This document shows positions 10,770 to 18,461 of a DNA stretch of 64,000 nucleotides, piece by piece. The translations under genes and the position numbers were made by a program. A model generated the notes under the pieces. The model searched no databases and was not told the DNA's origin. It saw only the letters and a program-made list of their open reading frames with translations. Source of the stretch: Ectothiorhodospiraceae bacterium (lineage in GTDB: Bacteria; Pseudomonadota; Gammaproteobacteria; HK1); NCBI GenBank assembly GCA_024234875.1, contig JACKNM010000021.1:1-64000 (forward strand). The letters are read 5' to 3'. Within the stretch, counting starts at the first letter, position 1; each line of letters begins with the position of its first letter.

Positions 10770-11387
10770 GTGGGCGGCTGGCGCGGGCTGATGCGCGCGG
10801 GCGTGGTCGCCCTGGCCGTCGTCCTCACCGCCTGCGATTCCGGGCCGCGACTCCAGCCACTGGCGGGAGACGCGGTCGTGCTCGCCTTCGGTGACAGCCT
10901 CACCCACGGCACCGGCGCCACCCCCGAGGAGAGCTATCCGGCAGTTCTGTCGCGGCTGATTGGGCGTGAGGTGATCAACGCGGGGGTTCCCGGCGAGGTC
11001 ACCGAGCGGGGGCTCGCCCGCCTGCCGGCGCTGCTCGACGAGATCGCTCCGGCATTGGTGGTGCTGTGCCATGGTGGCAACGACTTCCTGCGCCGCCTCG
11101 ACCGCGGTGCGGCCGAGCGCAACCTCCGCGAGATGGTCCGACTCGCGCGCGAGCGCGGCGCCCAGGTCGTGTTGCTGGCGGTCCCGGCACCGAGCCTGAT
11201 GCTGTCCGCGGCCGACCTGTATGGCCGCGTGGCGGAGGAGATGGCGATCCCACTCGAATCGGACATCGTCCCCGACCTGCTCGGCGACAACGGCTACAAG
11301 TCCGACGCCGTGCACCCCAACGCCGCCGGTTACGCGAGGCTCGCCAAGGCGGTCGCCGCCCTGCTCGAGGACCGCGGCGCGCTCTGA
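10770..11387 (+). CDS. GDSL-family lipoprotein esterase/arylesterase (TesA-like)
   Basis: A 205-residue SGNH hydrolase. An N-terminal signal with the lipobox LTAC (Cys22) predicts a lipoprotein. Four SGNH blocks are seen: GDSLTHG (nucleophile Ser43), a NAGVPGE block with the oxyanion Gly, GGND with its Asn, and the Asp-His pair in SDAVHPN. This matches the arylesterase/thioesterase I family, which cleaves short acyl and aryl esters and lysophospholipids; the true substrate is unknown. GTG 10770 and ATG 10791 are both possible starts; either leaves a working lipoprotein signal. Confidence 0.87.
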   Translation: MGGWRGLMRAGVVALAVVLTACDSGPRLQPLAGDAVVLAFGDSLTHGTGATPEESYPAVLSRLIGREVINAGVPGEVTERGLARLPALLDEIAPALVVLCHGGNDFLRRLDRGAAERNLREMVRLARERGAQVVLLAVPAPSLMLSAADLYGRVAEEMAIPLESDIVPDLLGDNGYKSDAVHPNAAGYARLAKAVAALLEDRGAL

Positions 11388-11453
11388 CCCCCGCACCAGC
11401 ACACATTCCCGCATTGCACCCCCGCCGCCCCTCGGCTACGCTTGCCGGCTTCC

Positions 11454-11544
<91 letters not shown>

Positions 11545-11585
11545 ACAAACGAAAAGGCCCCGCTCGTCGGGGCCTTTTCGTTTGT
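11545..11585 (+). terminator. Strong Rho-independent terminator after tRNA-Ser
   Basis: ACAAACGAAAAGGCCCC (11545-11561) pairs over 17 bp with its complement at 11569-11585 around a 7-nt loop. The descending arm contains CCTTTTCGTTTG, which supplies the T-rich tract. It could work in both directions. Confidence 0.9.
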
Positions 11586-12048
11586 CAGTGGGGGGGAGGC
11601 CGTGGTGAGAACCCTTGGGGTTCGACGAATCGGCAGGAGAGCCGATTCGGACGCGCGGAGCGCGCCCGTAGCCCTGTAGCCCGGGCGCAGCCCGGGGAAC
11701 CGCCCTCACGCTCGAGGTGTCCATTCCCGGGTTCCGCTGCGCTCCACCCAGGCCACGCGTGCACGCGTCTGGAACGGTGCTCGGGCTCGCGCGCGCTGAC
11801 CCACATCGTGCGCCGAATCGGTCGCGAGGGGCGGTGCGGCATTCGCGCGGCCGCGGCTCGACCGGCCGCGCCAGGAACCCGCCCCGATCGGCCCGTGCCA
11901 TTTGCAATCAACGACTTGAGCCGGGGTCACTGCGACCCTGCGGCCGTCCTCGCGCTGCCTGCGCATGGCATGGTCGCGCGCGCGCCGCATTCTGGTGCAA
12001 ATTCAGCATCACGGCGCGCGCGGCGTCCGCCGTCGAAGGAGGGAGACG
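11586..12048. other. 463-bp non-coding stretch with imperfect palindromic repeat
   Basis: No supported gene. It holds an imperfect inverted repeat: GTAGCCCGGGCGCAGCCCGG near 11677-11696, and at 11726-11756 an inverted copy of the common proteobacterial intergenic string GCCTGGGTGGAGCGCAGCGG. The promoter of the dehydrogenase operon should lie downstream of it, but no clear box is seen. AAGGAGGGAG at 12037-12046 is the ribosome site of the next gene. Confidence 0.5.
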
Positions 12049-13032
12049 ATGAGCCTGTCCGCGGATCTCTGTTTGCGAATGTACCGCGACATGTGGCGCA
12101 TTCGGGTGTTCGAGGAGGAGGCCAGCCGACAGACCGGCCTCGGCACCGTTCAGGGTGCACTACACATGTACTGCGGCGAGGAGGCGGTGGCGGTCGGGGT
12201 GTGCGCGAACCTGCGTCCCGACGACTACCTGCTCGGCACCCACCGCAGCCATGGCCACTGCCTGGCCAAGGGCGCGGAGATGGACCGCATGATGGCCGAG
12301 CTGTTCGGCAAGGCGGAGGGAAGTTGCGGTGGGAAGGGCGGCTCGATGCACATTGCCGATCTCTCCCTCAACATCCTCGGAGCCAACGGCATCGTGGCCG
12401 GCGGCATCGGCCCCGCCACCGGCACCGGTCTCGCCACCAAGATTCGCGGCACCGACCAGGTCTCGGTCTGCTTCTTCGGTGACGGCGCGTCGGCGCGAGG
12501 GACGTTCCACGAGGGGCTCCTGTTCGGCTCGCTGTGGAAGCTCCCGGTGATCTACGTCTGCGAGAACAACCAGTACCAGCAGTGGGTCGCACGCAAGAAC
12601 GTGGCGGTGGTCGACTCGGTGGCCGACATGGCGGCCTCGTACGCCATGCCCGGGGTGTCGGTCGACGGCCAGGACGTCACCGCGGTCTACGCGGCGGCCG
12701 GTGAGGCGGTCGAGCGCGCGCGCTCCGGCGGTGGCCCGACGCTCATCGAGGCGCGGACCTATCGCTTCCATGGCCACAGTCTCGGTGACCGGCAGGAGTA
12801 CCGCAGCGAGGCCGAGGTCGAGCACTGGCGGCAGAATCGCGACCCGATCAAGCTGCTGGCGGCGTACATGCGCGAGCGGCAGTGGCTCGGTGATCGCGAG
12901 GACGCGGAGATCCAGAGCGCGGTCAATGCCGAGGTCGAGGCGTCCGTCGCCTACGCCCACGGCTGCACCGATCCGAGCCCGGAGGCGGTGACCGCGGACG
13001 TGCTCGACACCGCATGGAGGGTGACGCAATGA
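12049..13032 (+). CDS. Thiamine diphosphate-dependent dehydrogenase E1 alpha (pyruvate/acetoin type)
   Basis: A 327-residue subunit of a heterotetrameric E1. It shows the family blocks GEEAVAVGVCANLRPDDYLLGTHRSHGHCLAKG, GKAEGSCGGKGGSMH (both read in parts), the thiamine diphosphate/Mg motif FGDGASARGTFHEG, and ENNQYQQWV. The GGKGGSMH form is shared by acetoin dehydrogenase AcoA and PdhA proteins, so the substrate (pyruvate or acetoin) cannot be settled. ATG 12049 follows AAGGAGGGAGACG. It overlaps the beta gene by ATGA. Confidence 0.93.
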   Translation: MSLSADLCLRMYRDMWRIRVFEEEASRQTGLGTVQGALHMYCGEEAVAVGVCANLRPDDYLLGTHRSHGHCLAKGAEMDRMMAELFGKAEGSCGGKGGSMHIADLSLNILGANGIVAGGIGPATGTGLATKIRGTDQVSVCFFGDGASARGTFHEGLLFGSLWKLPVIYVCENNQYQQWVARKNVAVVDSVADMAASYAMPGVSVDGQDVTAVYAAAGEAVERARSGGGPTLIEARTYRFHGHSLGDRQEYRSEAEVEHWRQNRDPIKLLAAYMRERQWLGDREDAEIQSAVNAEVEASVAYAHGCTDPSPEAVTADVLDTAWRVTQ

Positions 13033-14000
13033 GGACCATGACCTTCCGTGACGCCCTGCGCGAGGCGCTGCACGAGGAGATGGCGCGTGACGAGTCGGTG
13101 TTCGTGATCGGCGAGGACGTGGTCGCCCACGGCGGTCCCTACGCGGTCACACAGGGCATCAAGGAGCGGTTCCCGAACCGGATCTTCGAGACGCCGATCG
13201 CGGAGGCGGGCATCGTCGGCGCCGGCGTCGGCGCGGCCCTGGCCGGGATGCGTCCGGTGGTCGAGATCATGTATCTCGACTTCATCACCTGCGCCATGGA
13301 CGAGGTGGTCAACCAGGCGGCGAAGATGCGCTACATGACTGGTGGTCAGGCGAGCGTGCCGATGGTCATTCGCCTGCCCTGTGGTGTCGGGCGCCTGCTC
13401 GCCGCGCAGCACTCGCAGATCATGGAGTCGTGGTTCATGCACGTTCCGGGGCTGCAGGTGGTGGTGCCGTCGACGCCGCACGACGCCAAGGGTCTGCTCA
13501 AGACCGCGGTGCGCAGCCCCGATCCGGTCCTGTTCTTCGAGTACAAACGCCTCTACGTGGCCGAGGGACCGGTACCCGAGGACGAGTACGTGATCGAGTT
13601 CGGCAAGGCCGACATCAAGCGCGAGGGCGAGGACGCGACGGTCATCGCCATCGGGCCGATGGTGCAGAAGGCGCTGGAGGCCGGGATCGCGCTCGAGGAC
13701 GACGGTTTCGACATCGAGGTCGTCGACCCGCGCACGTTGTCGCCGCTCGACGTGGACACCATCTGTGCCTCGGTGGCGAAGACCGGACGCGCGGTGATCT
13801 GCGAGGAGGACTCGTCGTTCGCGGGCAGTGGCGCGGAGATCGCGGCGACCATCGCCGAGCGCTGCTTCCACGATCTGCAGGCACCGGTGGTGCGCGTCGG
13901 TAGTCCGCACGTGCCGATGCCGTTCGCGGCGCCGCTGGTGGACCGTGTGGTGCCCGGCGTCGCCCAGGTGGCCGACGCGGTTCGGCGGGTGATGGAGTAG
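13029..14000 (+). CDS. Thiamine diphosphate-dependent dehydrogenase E1 beta
   Basis: A 323-residue partner of the E1 alpha gene. Blocks: MTFRDALREALHEEMARDE, GEDVVAHGGPY, ETPIAEAGIVGAGVGAALAG, MRYMTGGQASVPMVIRLP, AQHSQIMESWFMHVPGLQVV, and a C-terminal transketolase domain with VDPRTLSPLD. The start ATG 13029 overlaps the alpha stop as ATGA, giving tight translational coupling. An in-frame ATG 15 bp upstream is rejected because it lies in alpha coding sequence without a ribosome site. The E2 gene follows after 4 bp. Confidence 0.94.
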   Translation: MRTMTFRDALREALHEEMARDESVFVIGEDVVAHGGPYAVTQGIKERFPNRIFETPIAEAGIVGAGVGAALAGMRPVVEIMYLDFITCAMDEVVNQAAKMRYMTGGQASVPMVIRLPCGVGRLLAAQHSQIMESWFMHVPGLQVVVPSTPHDAKGLLKTAVRSPDPVLFFEYKRLYVAEGPVPEDEYVIEFGKADIKREGEDATVIAIGPMVQKALEAGIALEDDGFDIEVVDPRTLSPLDVDTICASVAKTGRAVICEEDSSFAGSGAEIAATIAERCFHDLQAPVVRVGSPHVPMPFAAPLVDRVVPGVAQVADAVRRVME

Positions 14001-14004
14001 GACG

Positions 14005-15165
14005 ATGGCGGAGCGATTCAGACTACCGGCGCTCGGACACACCATGGAGAAGGGGCGTGTCGTCGAATGGCTGGTGGCCGAGGGCGAGCGCGTCGAGCGG
14101 GGCGCACCCCTGCTGAGCGTCGAGACCGACAAGGCCGTGGTCGAGGTGGAGTCGCCGGCGAGCGGGGTGGTGCTGCGTCTCGTCGCCGCGGTCGACCAGG
14201 AGCTCAAGGTCGGCGGCACGTTGGCGTGGATCGGTGAGCCTGGGGATGCGGTCGACGACACCCCGGACGACGCGGGGGGCGAGGCCGCGGTGTCGGCCGA
14301 GCGCCGCGTGACGCCGGTCGCGCGCCGCCTGGCGGAGCGACATGGGATCGATGCCGATGCCCTCGAGGGCACCGGCCCGGGCGGGCGGGTGACCAAGGAG
14401 GACGTCCAGCGCGCGGTCGAGTCCGGGGTCAAGGCGCCGGCGAAGGCGCCCGCGCGATCCCTTCCGCCGGGGACCGAGGTCGTCCCGGTGACCGGGATCC
14501 GTCGCACCGCGGCGGAGCGCCTCAGTGCGAGCTGGGCAGCCACGCCGCTGGTCACCCTCGGCGTGGAGGTCGATCTCGGCGAGTGCGTGGCCGTGCGGGC
14601 GGCGCATGCCGAGGCCTGGCGCGAGCAGCACGGCATCGTGCCCAACCTGAACGACATCGTCCTCAAGGCGGCGGTCGACGCCGTCACCGCCCATCCGCGA
14701 CTGAACGCGGCGTGGATGGACGGCGAGATCCACCAGTACGCGGCGGTGAACGTGGGCGTCGCGATGGACGTGCCCGAGGGCCTGATCGTGCCGGTGATCC
14801 ACGCCGCCGGGGCGATGGACGTGTTCGAGATCGCGCGGCAGGCGAGGCGCCTGCTCCGCCGCTCGCGCAAGGGCGAGCTCACCCTCGCGGACCTCGAGGG
14901 CGCGACCTTCACCGTCACCAACCTCGCGCCGCTCGGCGTGGACTGGTTCACGCCGGTGCTCAATCCGCCGCAGTGCGCGATCCTCGGTGTCGGCCGCGTG
15001 CGACGCGCGGCGGTCCCGGTCGGAGACGCCATCCTCGCGCGTGACGTCTCCACCCTGGTGCTGAGCTTCGATCACCGGGTGCTCGACGGCGCGCCGTGCG
15101 CGCGCTATCTGGAGGACTTGCGCGGCCGGCTCGAGCGCCCGCGGGAGTGGCTCGGGTCGGTCTGA
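14005..15165 (+). CDS. Dihydrolipoamide acyltransferase E2 (pyruvate/acetoin-type complex)
   Basis: A 386-residue E2 with one lipoyl domain (Lys43 in VETDKAVVEV), a peripheral-subunit-binding domain around 96-135 (ALEGTGPGGRVTKEDV), a short linker, and a catalytic acyltransferase domain ending in SFDHRVLDG (His357, Asp361). It ends the E1alpha-E1beta-E2 operon. No E3 gene follows, so the complex must borrow dihydrolipoyl dehydrogenase, perhaps the lpd at 2.2 kb. No acoX, acoK or acetoin regulator is nearby, which mildly favours pyruvate. Confidence 0.93.
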   Translation: MAERFRLPALGHTMEKGRVVEWLVAEGERVERGAPLLSVETDKAVVEVESPASGVVLRLVAAVDQELKVGGTLAWIGEPGDAVDDTPDDAGGEAAVSAERRVTPVARRLAERHGIDADALEGTGPGGRVTKEDVQRAVESGVKAPAKAPARSLPPGTEVVPVTGIRRTAAERLSASWAATPLVTLGVEVDLGECVAVRAAHAEAWREQHGIVPNLNDIVLKAAVDAVTAHPRLNAAWMDGEIHQYAAVNVGVAMDVPEGLIVPVIHAAGAMDVFEIARQARRLLRRSRKGELTLADLEGATFTVTNLAPLGVDWFTPVLNPPQCAILGVGRVRRAAVPVGDAILARDVSTLVLSFDHRVLDGAPCARYLEDLRGRLERPREWLGSV

Positions 15166-15191
15166 GGCGCGGCGGAGCCGCCGGGTCACCA

Positions 15192-15221
15192 CCCCGCCCG
15201 GAGCGTCGGATCCGGGCGGGG
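15192..15221. terminator. Bidirectional hairpin between E2 gene and beta-lactamase-like gene
   Basis: CCCCGCCCGGA (15192-15202) and TCCGGGCGGGG (15211-15221) pair perfectly over 11 bp with an 8-nt loop, between two convergent genes. No T-run follows, so the assignment rests on stem strength and position. Confidence 0.55.
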
Positions 15222-15248
15222 CCGCGCGCCACTCCGCTGCGCGTCCAG

Positions 15249-16043
15249 CTACCGAGCGACCCCGGTCGCGCGCATCGCGGCGCGCGCCAGGTCCGCGATC
15301 ACCTGCTCGCCGCGCACCTCGTCCGCCGCGCCACGGCAGAACACCGCGATGAGGATCCGGCCGTCCGGGCCGGCCACGAATCCGACGTCGTTGGCCACGC
15401 CCTCGTTGGTGCCGGTCTTCGATCCCCAGCGGTAGCCCTTCGTGGTGGGCACGTGGCGCCCGATGCGCCGCCGGTTCTGTTGTCGCTCGAGCGTCGCGAT
15501 CATCGCCTCGCAGGACGCCGCAGACGCCGCCTCGTGCCGGAACAGCGCATCGAGCACCCGGGTGTAGTCGTCGGGCGTCGCGAGGTTCTCCTGCTCGCCC
15601 TCGATTGCGAGGCGGCCGCGCATCGGGCGGCCGAGGACCGAGTTGGTCATCCCGAGCTCGCGCATGGTCGCGTTGATGCGCTCCATGCCCGCGAGGTCGA
15701 TGAGGATGTTCGTCGCGGTGTTGTCGCTGATCGACATCATCAGGTAGAGCAGATCCGCGACCGACAGGGCGAGACCCGCGTGCAGGTGGCGGAGCACGCC
15801 GCTACCGGGCGACTTCTCGGCGCGCGTGAGCACGTGGGTGTCGTCGAGCGCGACCTGGCCGCGATCGACCATGCGGTACACCTCGATCATGATCGGGATC
15901 TTCACCGTGCTCGCGGACGGGAACTGGCGGTCGGGGTTGTGGGCCCAGCGCTCGCCGTCGGGTCCGATGACGCCGACGCCGACGTCGATTCCGTCGTCGA
16001 GGCGGTCGATCAGCTGCTCGAGTGGGGTCCAGTCGATACGCAT
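15249..16043 (-). CDS. Class A beta-lactamase-like serine hydrolase, no signal peptide
   Basis: A 264-residue penicillin-binding/beta-lactamase fold. Seen: the nucleophile motif STVK (Ser45, Lys48), SDN (106-108), and KTG (209-211). The omega-loop region reads RLAIEGEQENLATPDD and does not show a clear ExxLN, so the deacylating Glu is uncertain. ATG 16043 is chosen because AGGAGA precedes it; the longer open frame upstream has no support. There is no export signal, which is odd for a true beta-lactamase. It may be a cytoplasmic esterase or amidase of the Beta-lactamase2 family. Confidence 0.82.
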   Translation of the reverse strand: MRIDWTPLEQLIDRLDDGIDVGVGVIGPDGERWAHNPDRQFPSASTVKIPIMIEVYRMVDRGQVALDDTHVLTRAEKSPGSGVLRHLHAGLALSVADLLYLMMSISDNTATNILIDLAGMERINATMRELGMTNSVLGRPMRGRLAIEGEQENLATPDDYTRVLDALFRHEAASAASCEAMIATLERQQNRRRIGRHVPTTKGYRWGSKTGTNEGVANDVGFVAGPDGRILIAVFCRGAADEVRGEQVIADLARAAMRATGVAR

Positions 16044-16347
16044 CGCGGGGTCTCCTGCTCTCGACCAGGAATGCGTCTGGTCGGTGTCGATGTGTGAAAC
16101 CGGTCGAATTGCACGAGCAACGCGGGAACACCGCCGGTGCGAGCTACGCACGCTGGCTCGTTCGCGGCAAGGACGCCCGAGCGCGCGAGATCGAGTATCG
16201 CCTCGAACGCCCTCGCGGCGCGCGATGGCCGCGGCGACGATAGCGCCGGTCGGTCGCGCACGGCCAGCCGGCACCGGCACCGCGGTTGACGGTCCGCGAC
16301 CGTGGAGCAACCATGACCCCGCGTGCCATGACTCCGGAGGGCTTGCG
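16044..16347. other. 304-bp divergent intergenic region
   Basis: It lies between the beta-lactamase-like gene (minus) and the small zinc-finger gene (plus). No coding sequence is supported. The only clear signal is the ribosome site GGAGG (16336-16340) in front of ATG 16348. Promoters for both genes should be here but no confident box is seen. Confidence 0.4.
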
Positions 16348-16614
16348 ATGGCGACCGGTTGGGCGAAGGACGGCGCGGTGCAGGAGCAGATCGACGCCAG
16401 CATCGAGGACGCCGTGATGCGCGCCCGGGCCGCGCTCACGCGCGGTGCGAGCGCCACCGAGTGCGACGACTGCGGCGAGCCGATTCCGCAGGCACGGCGC
16501 GACGCGCTACCCGGCGTGCGCCGCTGCATCGCCTGCCAGTCGGCGGCCGAGAAGGCCGCCCCACCGGCCAGCACCATGAACCGACGGGCCAGCAAGGACA
16601 GTCTGCTGCGCTAG
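16348..16614 (+). CDS. Small DksA/TraR-type C4 zinc-finger protein (YbiI-like)
   Basis: An 88-residue protein with a CDDC ... CIAC four-cysteine zinc finger in its C-terminal half (ECDDCGEPIPQARRDALPG, then RRCIACQ). This is the DksA/TraR fold, but it lacks the long N-terminal coiled coil of DksA, like E. coli YbiI. Such proteins may bind RNA polymerase; a role here is not known. GGAGG (16336-16340) precedes ATG 16348. It is monocistronic. Confidence 0.85.
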   Translation: MATGWAKDGAVQEQIDASIEDAVMRARAALTRGASATECDDCGEPIPQARRDALPGVRRCIACQSAAEKAAPPASTMNRRASKDSLLR

Positions 16615-16622
16615 GTCCATTC

Positions 16623-16787
16623 GGGGTCGGACCAACTTATCTATCTGAAAGATCACGATTTTTTGCCATTCGGGCCACTCGGGGTCGAATCCGCTCGCCT
16701 GCGTGAAGCACGAGCTCTCCTGGCCGTGGGTCAACGCAGAGACCTGAAAAATGGTTTTTAATCAATAACCTGAGTCGGTCCGACCCC
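16623..16787. repeat. Inverted 11-bp repeat flanking a less GC-rich 165-bp element
   Basis: GGGGTCGGACC (16623-16633) and its exact complement GGTCCGACCCC (16777-16787) bound a stretch with A/T runs (GATTTTTTGCC, AAAAATGG, TTTTTAATCAAT) unlike the rest of the window. A third copy of the 11-mer lies at 57250-57260. The arrangement resembles a small non-autonomous palindromic element (REP/MITE-like). No transposase gene is inside. Confidence 0.55.
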
Positions 16788-16805
16788 GTCTTCAGGACCC
16801 GGTCT

Positions 16806-17597
16806 TCAGTAGGCGATCGCCTGGCCCGAGCCGCCGTCCACGGCGATGCACTGCCCGGTCACCATGCTCGCGAGCGGCGAGCAGAAGAAGAGCACCGCGC
16901 CGGCGATGTCCTCGGGCCGGATCAGGCGTCCGAGTGGGATCTCGGCGGTGCGTCGGGTGACCACGGCGTCGACGTCGGTGCCGAGCTCCTTGGCCTCGCG
17001 CTCGAAGATCTGCTGCACGCGCTCGGTCACCGTGTAGCCTGGATGGACGCAGTTCACGGTCACCGCGTGCTTCGCGGCGTGATGCGCGAAGTGCTTGGTG
17101 AAGTTCGCGACGCCGGCGTTGACCACCCCGTTGGTGGTGCGCAGCGGCGCCACGATGCGTGCGGTCATGCCGCCGATGTTGACGATTCGCCCGCCGCCCG
17201 CCGCGCGCATGAGCGGCAGCACCAGCCGCGCGATGCGGATGTAGGCCATCAGCTTGACGTCGATGTGGTAGCGGAAGAGATCGTCGGTCAGCTCGTCGAA
17301 CGGCGCGCTGGTCGAGGTGACCGCGTTGTTCACGAGGATGTCGATTCGACCGGTCGCCTCGGCGGCCAGGCGGACCATGTGCTCGATGTCCTCGATGCGA
17401 CTCACGTCGGCGCGGAGCGCCACCGCGCGCCGGCCCTGGTCGCGAATCTCGGCCGCGGTGCGATCGAGATCCGACTCGGTGCGCCCGCAGATGACGACGT
17501 CGGCACCGCGCTCCGCGAGCGCGAGCGCGATCGCCCGTCCGATGCCGCGACTGCCGCCGGTGACCAGCGCGACCTTCCCGTCCAACTCGTGGCTCAT
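16806..17597 (-). CDS. SDR-family protein lacking the usual catalytic Ser-Tyr-Lys
   Basis: A 263-residue short-chain dehydrogenase/reductase fold. The cofactor motif TGGSRGIG (13-20) and VNNA are intact, and the end TGQCIAVDGGSG is typical. The catalytic region is not: the Ser position reads NIGGM, and the YxxxK stretch reads TTNGVVNAGVANFTK, so Ser is Gly, Tyr is Asn and Lys is Asn when aligned with FabG. It can probably bind a dinucleotide but may not catalyse standard ketone reduction. ATG 17597 is preceded by GAGGAGG. Divergent from the folate gene. Confidence 0.85.
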   Translation of the reverse strand: MSHELDGKVALVTGGSRGIGRAIALALAERGADVVICGRTESDLDRTAAEIRDQGRRAVALRADVSRIEDIEHMVRLAAEATGRIDILVNNAVTSTSAPFDELTDDLFRYHIDVKLMAYIRIARLVLPLMRAAGGGRIVNIGGMTARIVAPLRTTNGVVNAGVANFTKHFAHHAAKHAVTVNCVHPGYTVTERVQQIFEREAKELGTDVDAVVTRRTAEIPLGRLIRPEDIAGAVLFFCSPLASMVTGQCIAVDGGSGQAIAY

Positions 17598-17807
17598 GGC
17601 TGCCTCCTCGACCGAGTGGGCGATTGTAAGGGTCGAGGTGCCGTGACGGAGACCACTCGCGGGTGGTCGCGGGCGTCGACACTCCCGCCGCGACATGCCA
17701 CCCTTCGGTCATCGCGCCGCCCCGGCGGCGGTAGACAGTGCGAGTCCGCCATGGGCCCTCCCAGTCGATCCGAGCCACCACGCCCTCCCGCCTCCTCGGC
17801 CTGCGCG

Positions 17808-18461
17808 ATGCACGAGGCCGATCCGCGCTACGTCGGACTCGACGCCGAGGCTTCCGGCGATGGCGTGCGGCGGTGGCGGCGGACGACGCGGGATCGCCTG
17901 CGCGCACTGCGGGCGGCGCGCCCGGCGGCCGAGCGCGCCCGTCACGCCGAGGCGCTGGCGGTCGCGCTCGACGCCTTGCTCGAGCCGGCGCCCGGCGCGG
18001 TCGTCAGCGTGTACTGGCCGATGCAGGGCGAGCCCGATCTGCGCGGATGGATGGCGAGCCTCGTCGAGCGCGGCGTGACCGTCGCGCTCCCGGAGGTGGT
18101 CGCCAGCGGTCAGCCGCTCGTGTTTCGCGTCTGGACCCCCGGGGCGCGTCTCGAGCCCGGGGTGTGGGACATCCCGGTGCCGGTGGAGGGCGAGCGCGTG
18201 CATCCCACGGTGGCGATCGCGCCGGTGGTCGGATTCGACCCCGCCTGCTACCGGCTCGGGAACGGCGGTGGCTACTTCGATCGCACGCTCGCGGTGCTCG
18301 ACCCGCGTCCGCTCGCGGTCGGCGTGGCACATCCGGACAGCTGCCTGCCGACCATCTTCCCGCAGCCGCACGACATCCCGATGGATTGCATCGTCACCGG
18401 TGACGGGCCACCGATTCGCCGGGGAGACGCATCCGGGCCCAACGCCCCCGAATCCCGCTGA
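17808..18461 (+). CDS. 5-formyltetrahydrofolate cyclo-ligase
   Basis: A 217-residue enzyme that uses ATP to turn 5-formyl-THF into 5,10-methenyl-THF in one-carbon metabolism. The basic, helical N-terminus (RRWRRTTRDRLRALRAARP), the VYWPMQGEPDLR block, VAIAPVVGFD and the signature RLGNGGGYFDR are all present. ATG 17808 and an in-frame ATG at 17751 are both possible; neither has a clear ribosome site. Its stop overlaps the nnrS start by one base (TGATG), so the two are co-translated. Confidence 0.9.
   Translation: MHEADPRYVGLDAEASGDGVRRWRRTTRDRLRALRAARPAAERARHAEALAVALDALLEPAPGAVVSVYWPMQGEPDLRGWMASLVERGVTVALPEVVASGQPLVFRVWTPGARLEPGVWDIPVPVEGERVHPTVAIAPVVGFDPACYRLGNGGGYFDRTLAVLDPRPLAVGVAHPDSCLPTIFPQPHDIPMDCIVTGDGPPIRRGDASGPNAPESR

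Noticed and set aside
12049..15165. Firm naming as an acetoin dehydrogenase operon (acoABC)
   Set aside because: E1alpha has features shared by AcoA and PdhA, and no acoX, acoK, acoR or own E3 is present; left as pyruvate/acetoin type.
17043..17807. A 246-codon upstream extension of the 5-formyl-THF cyclo-ligase
   Set aside because: It is antisense to the SDR gene and unlike the family; the family N-terminus begins near 17808.
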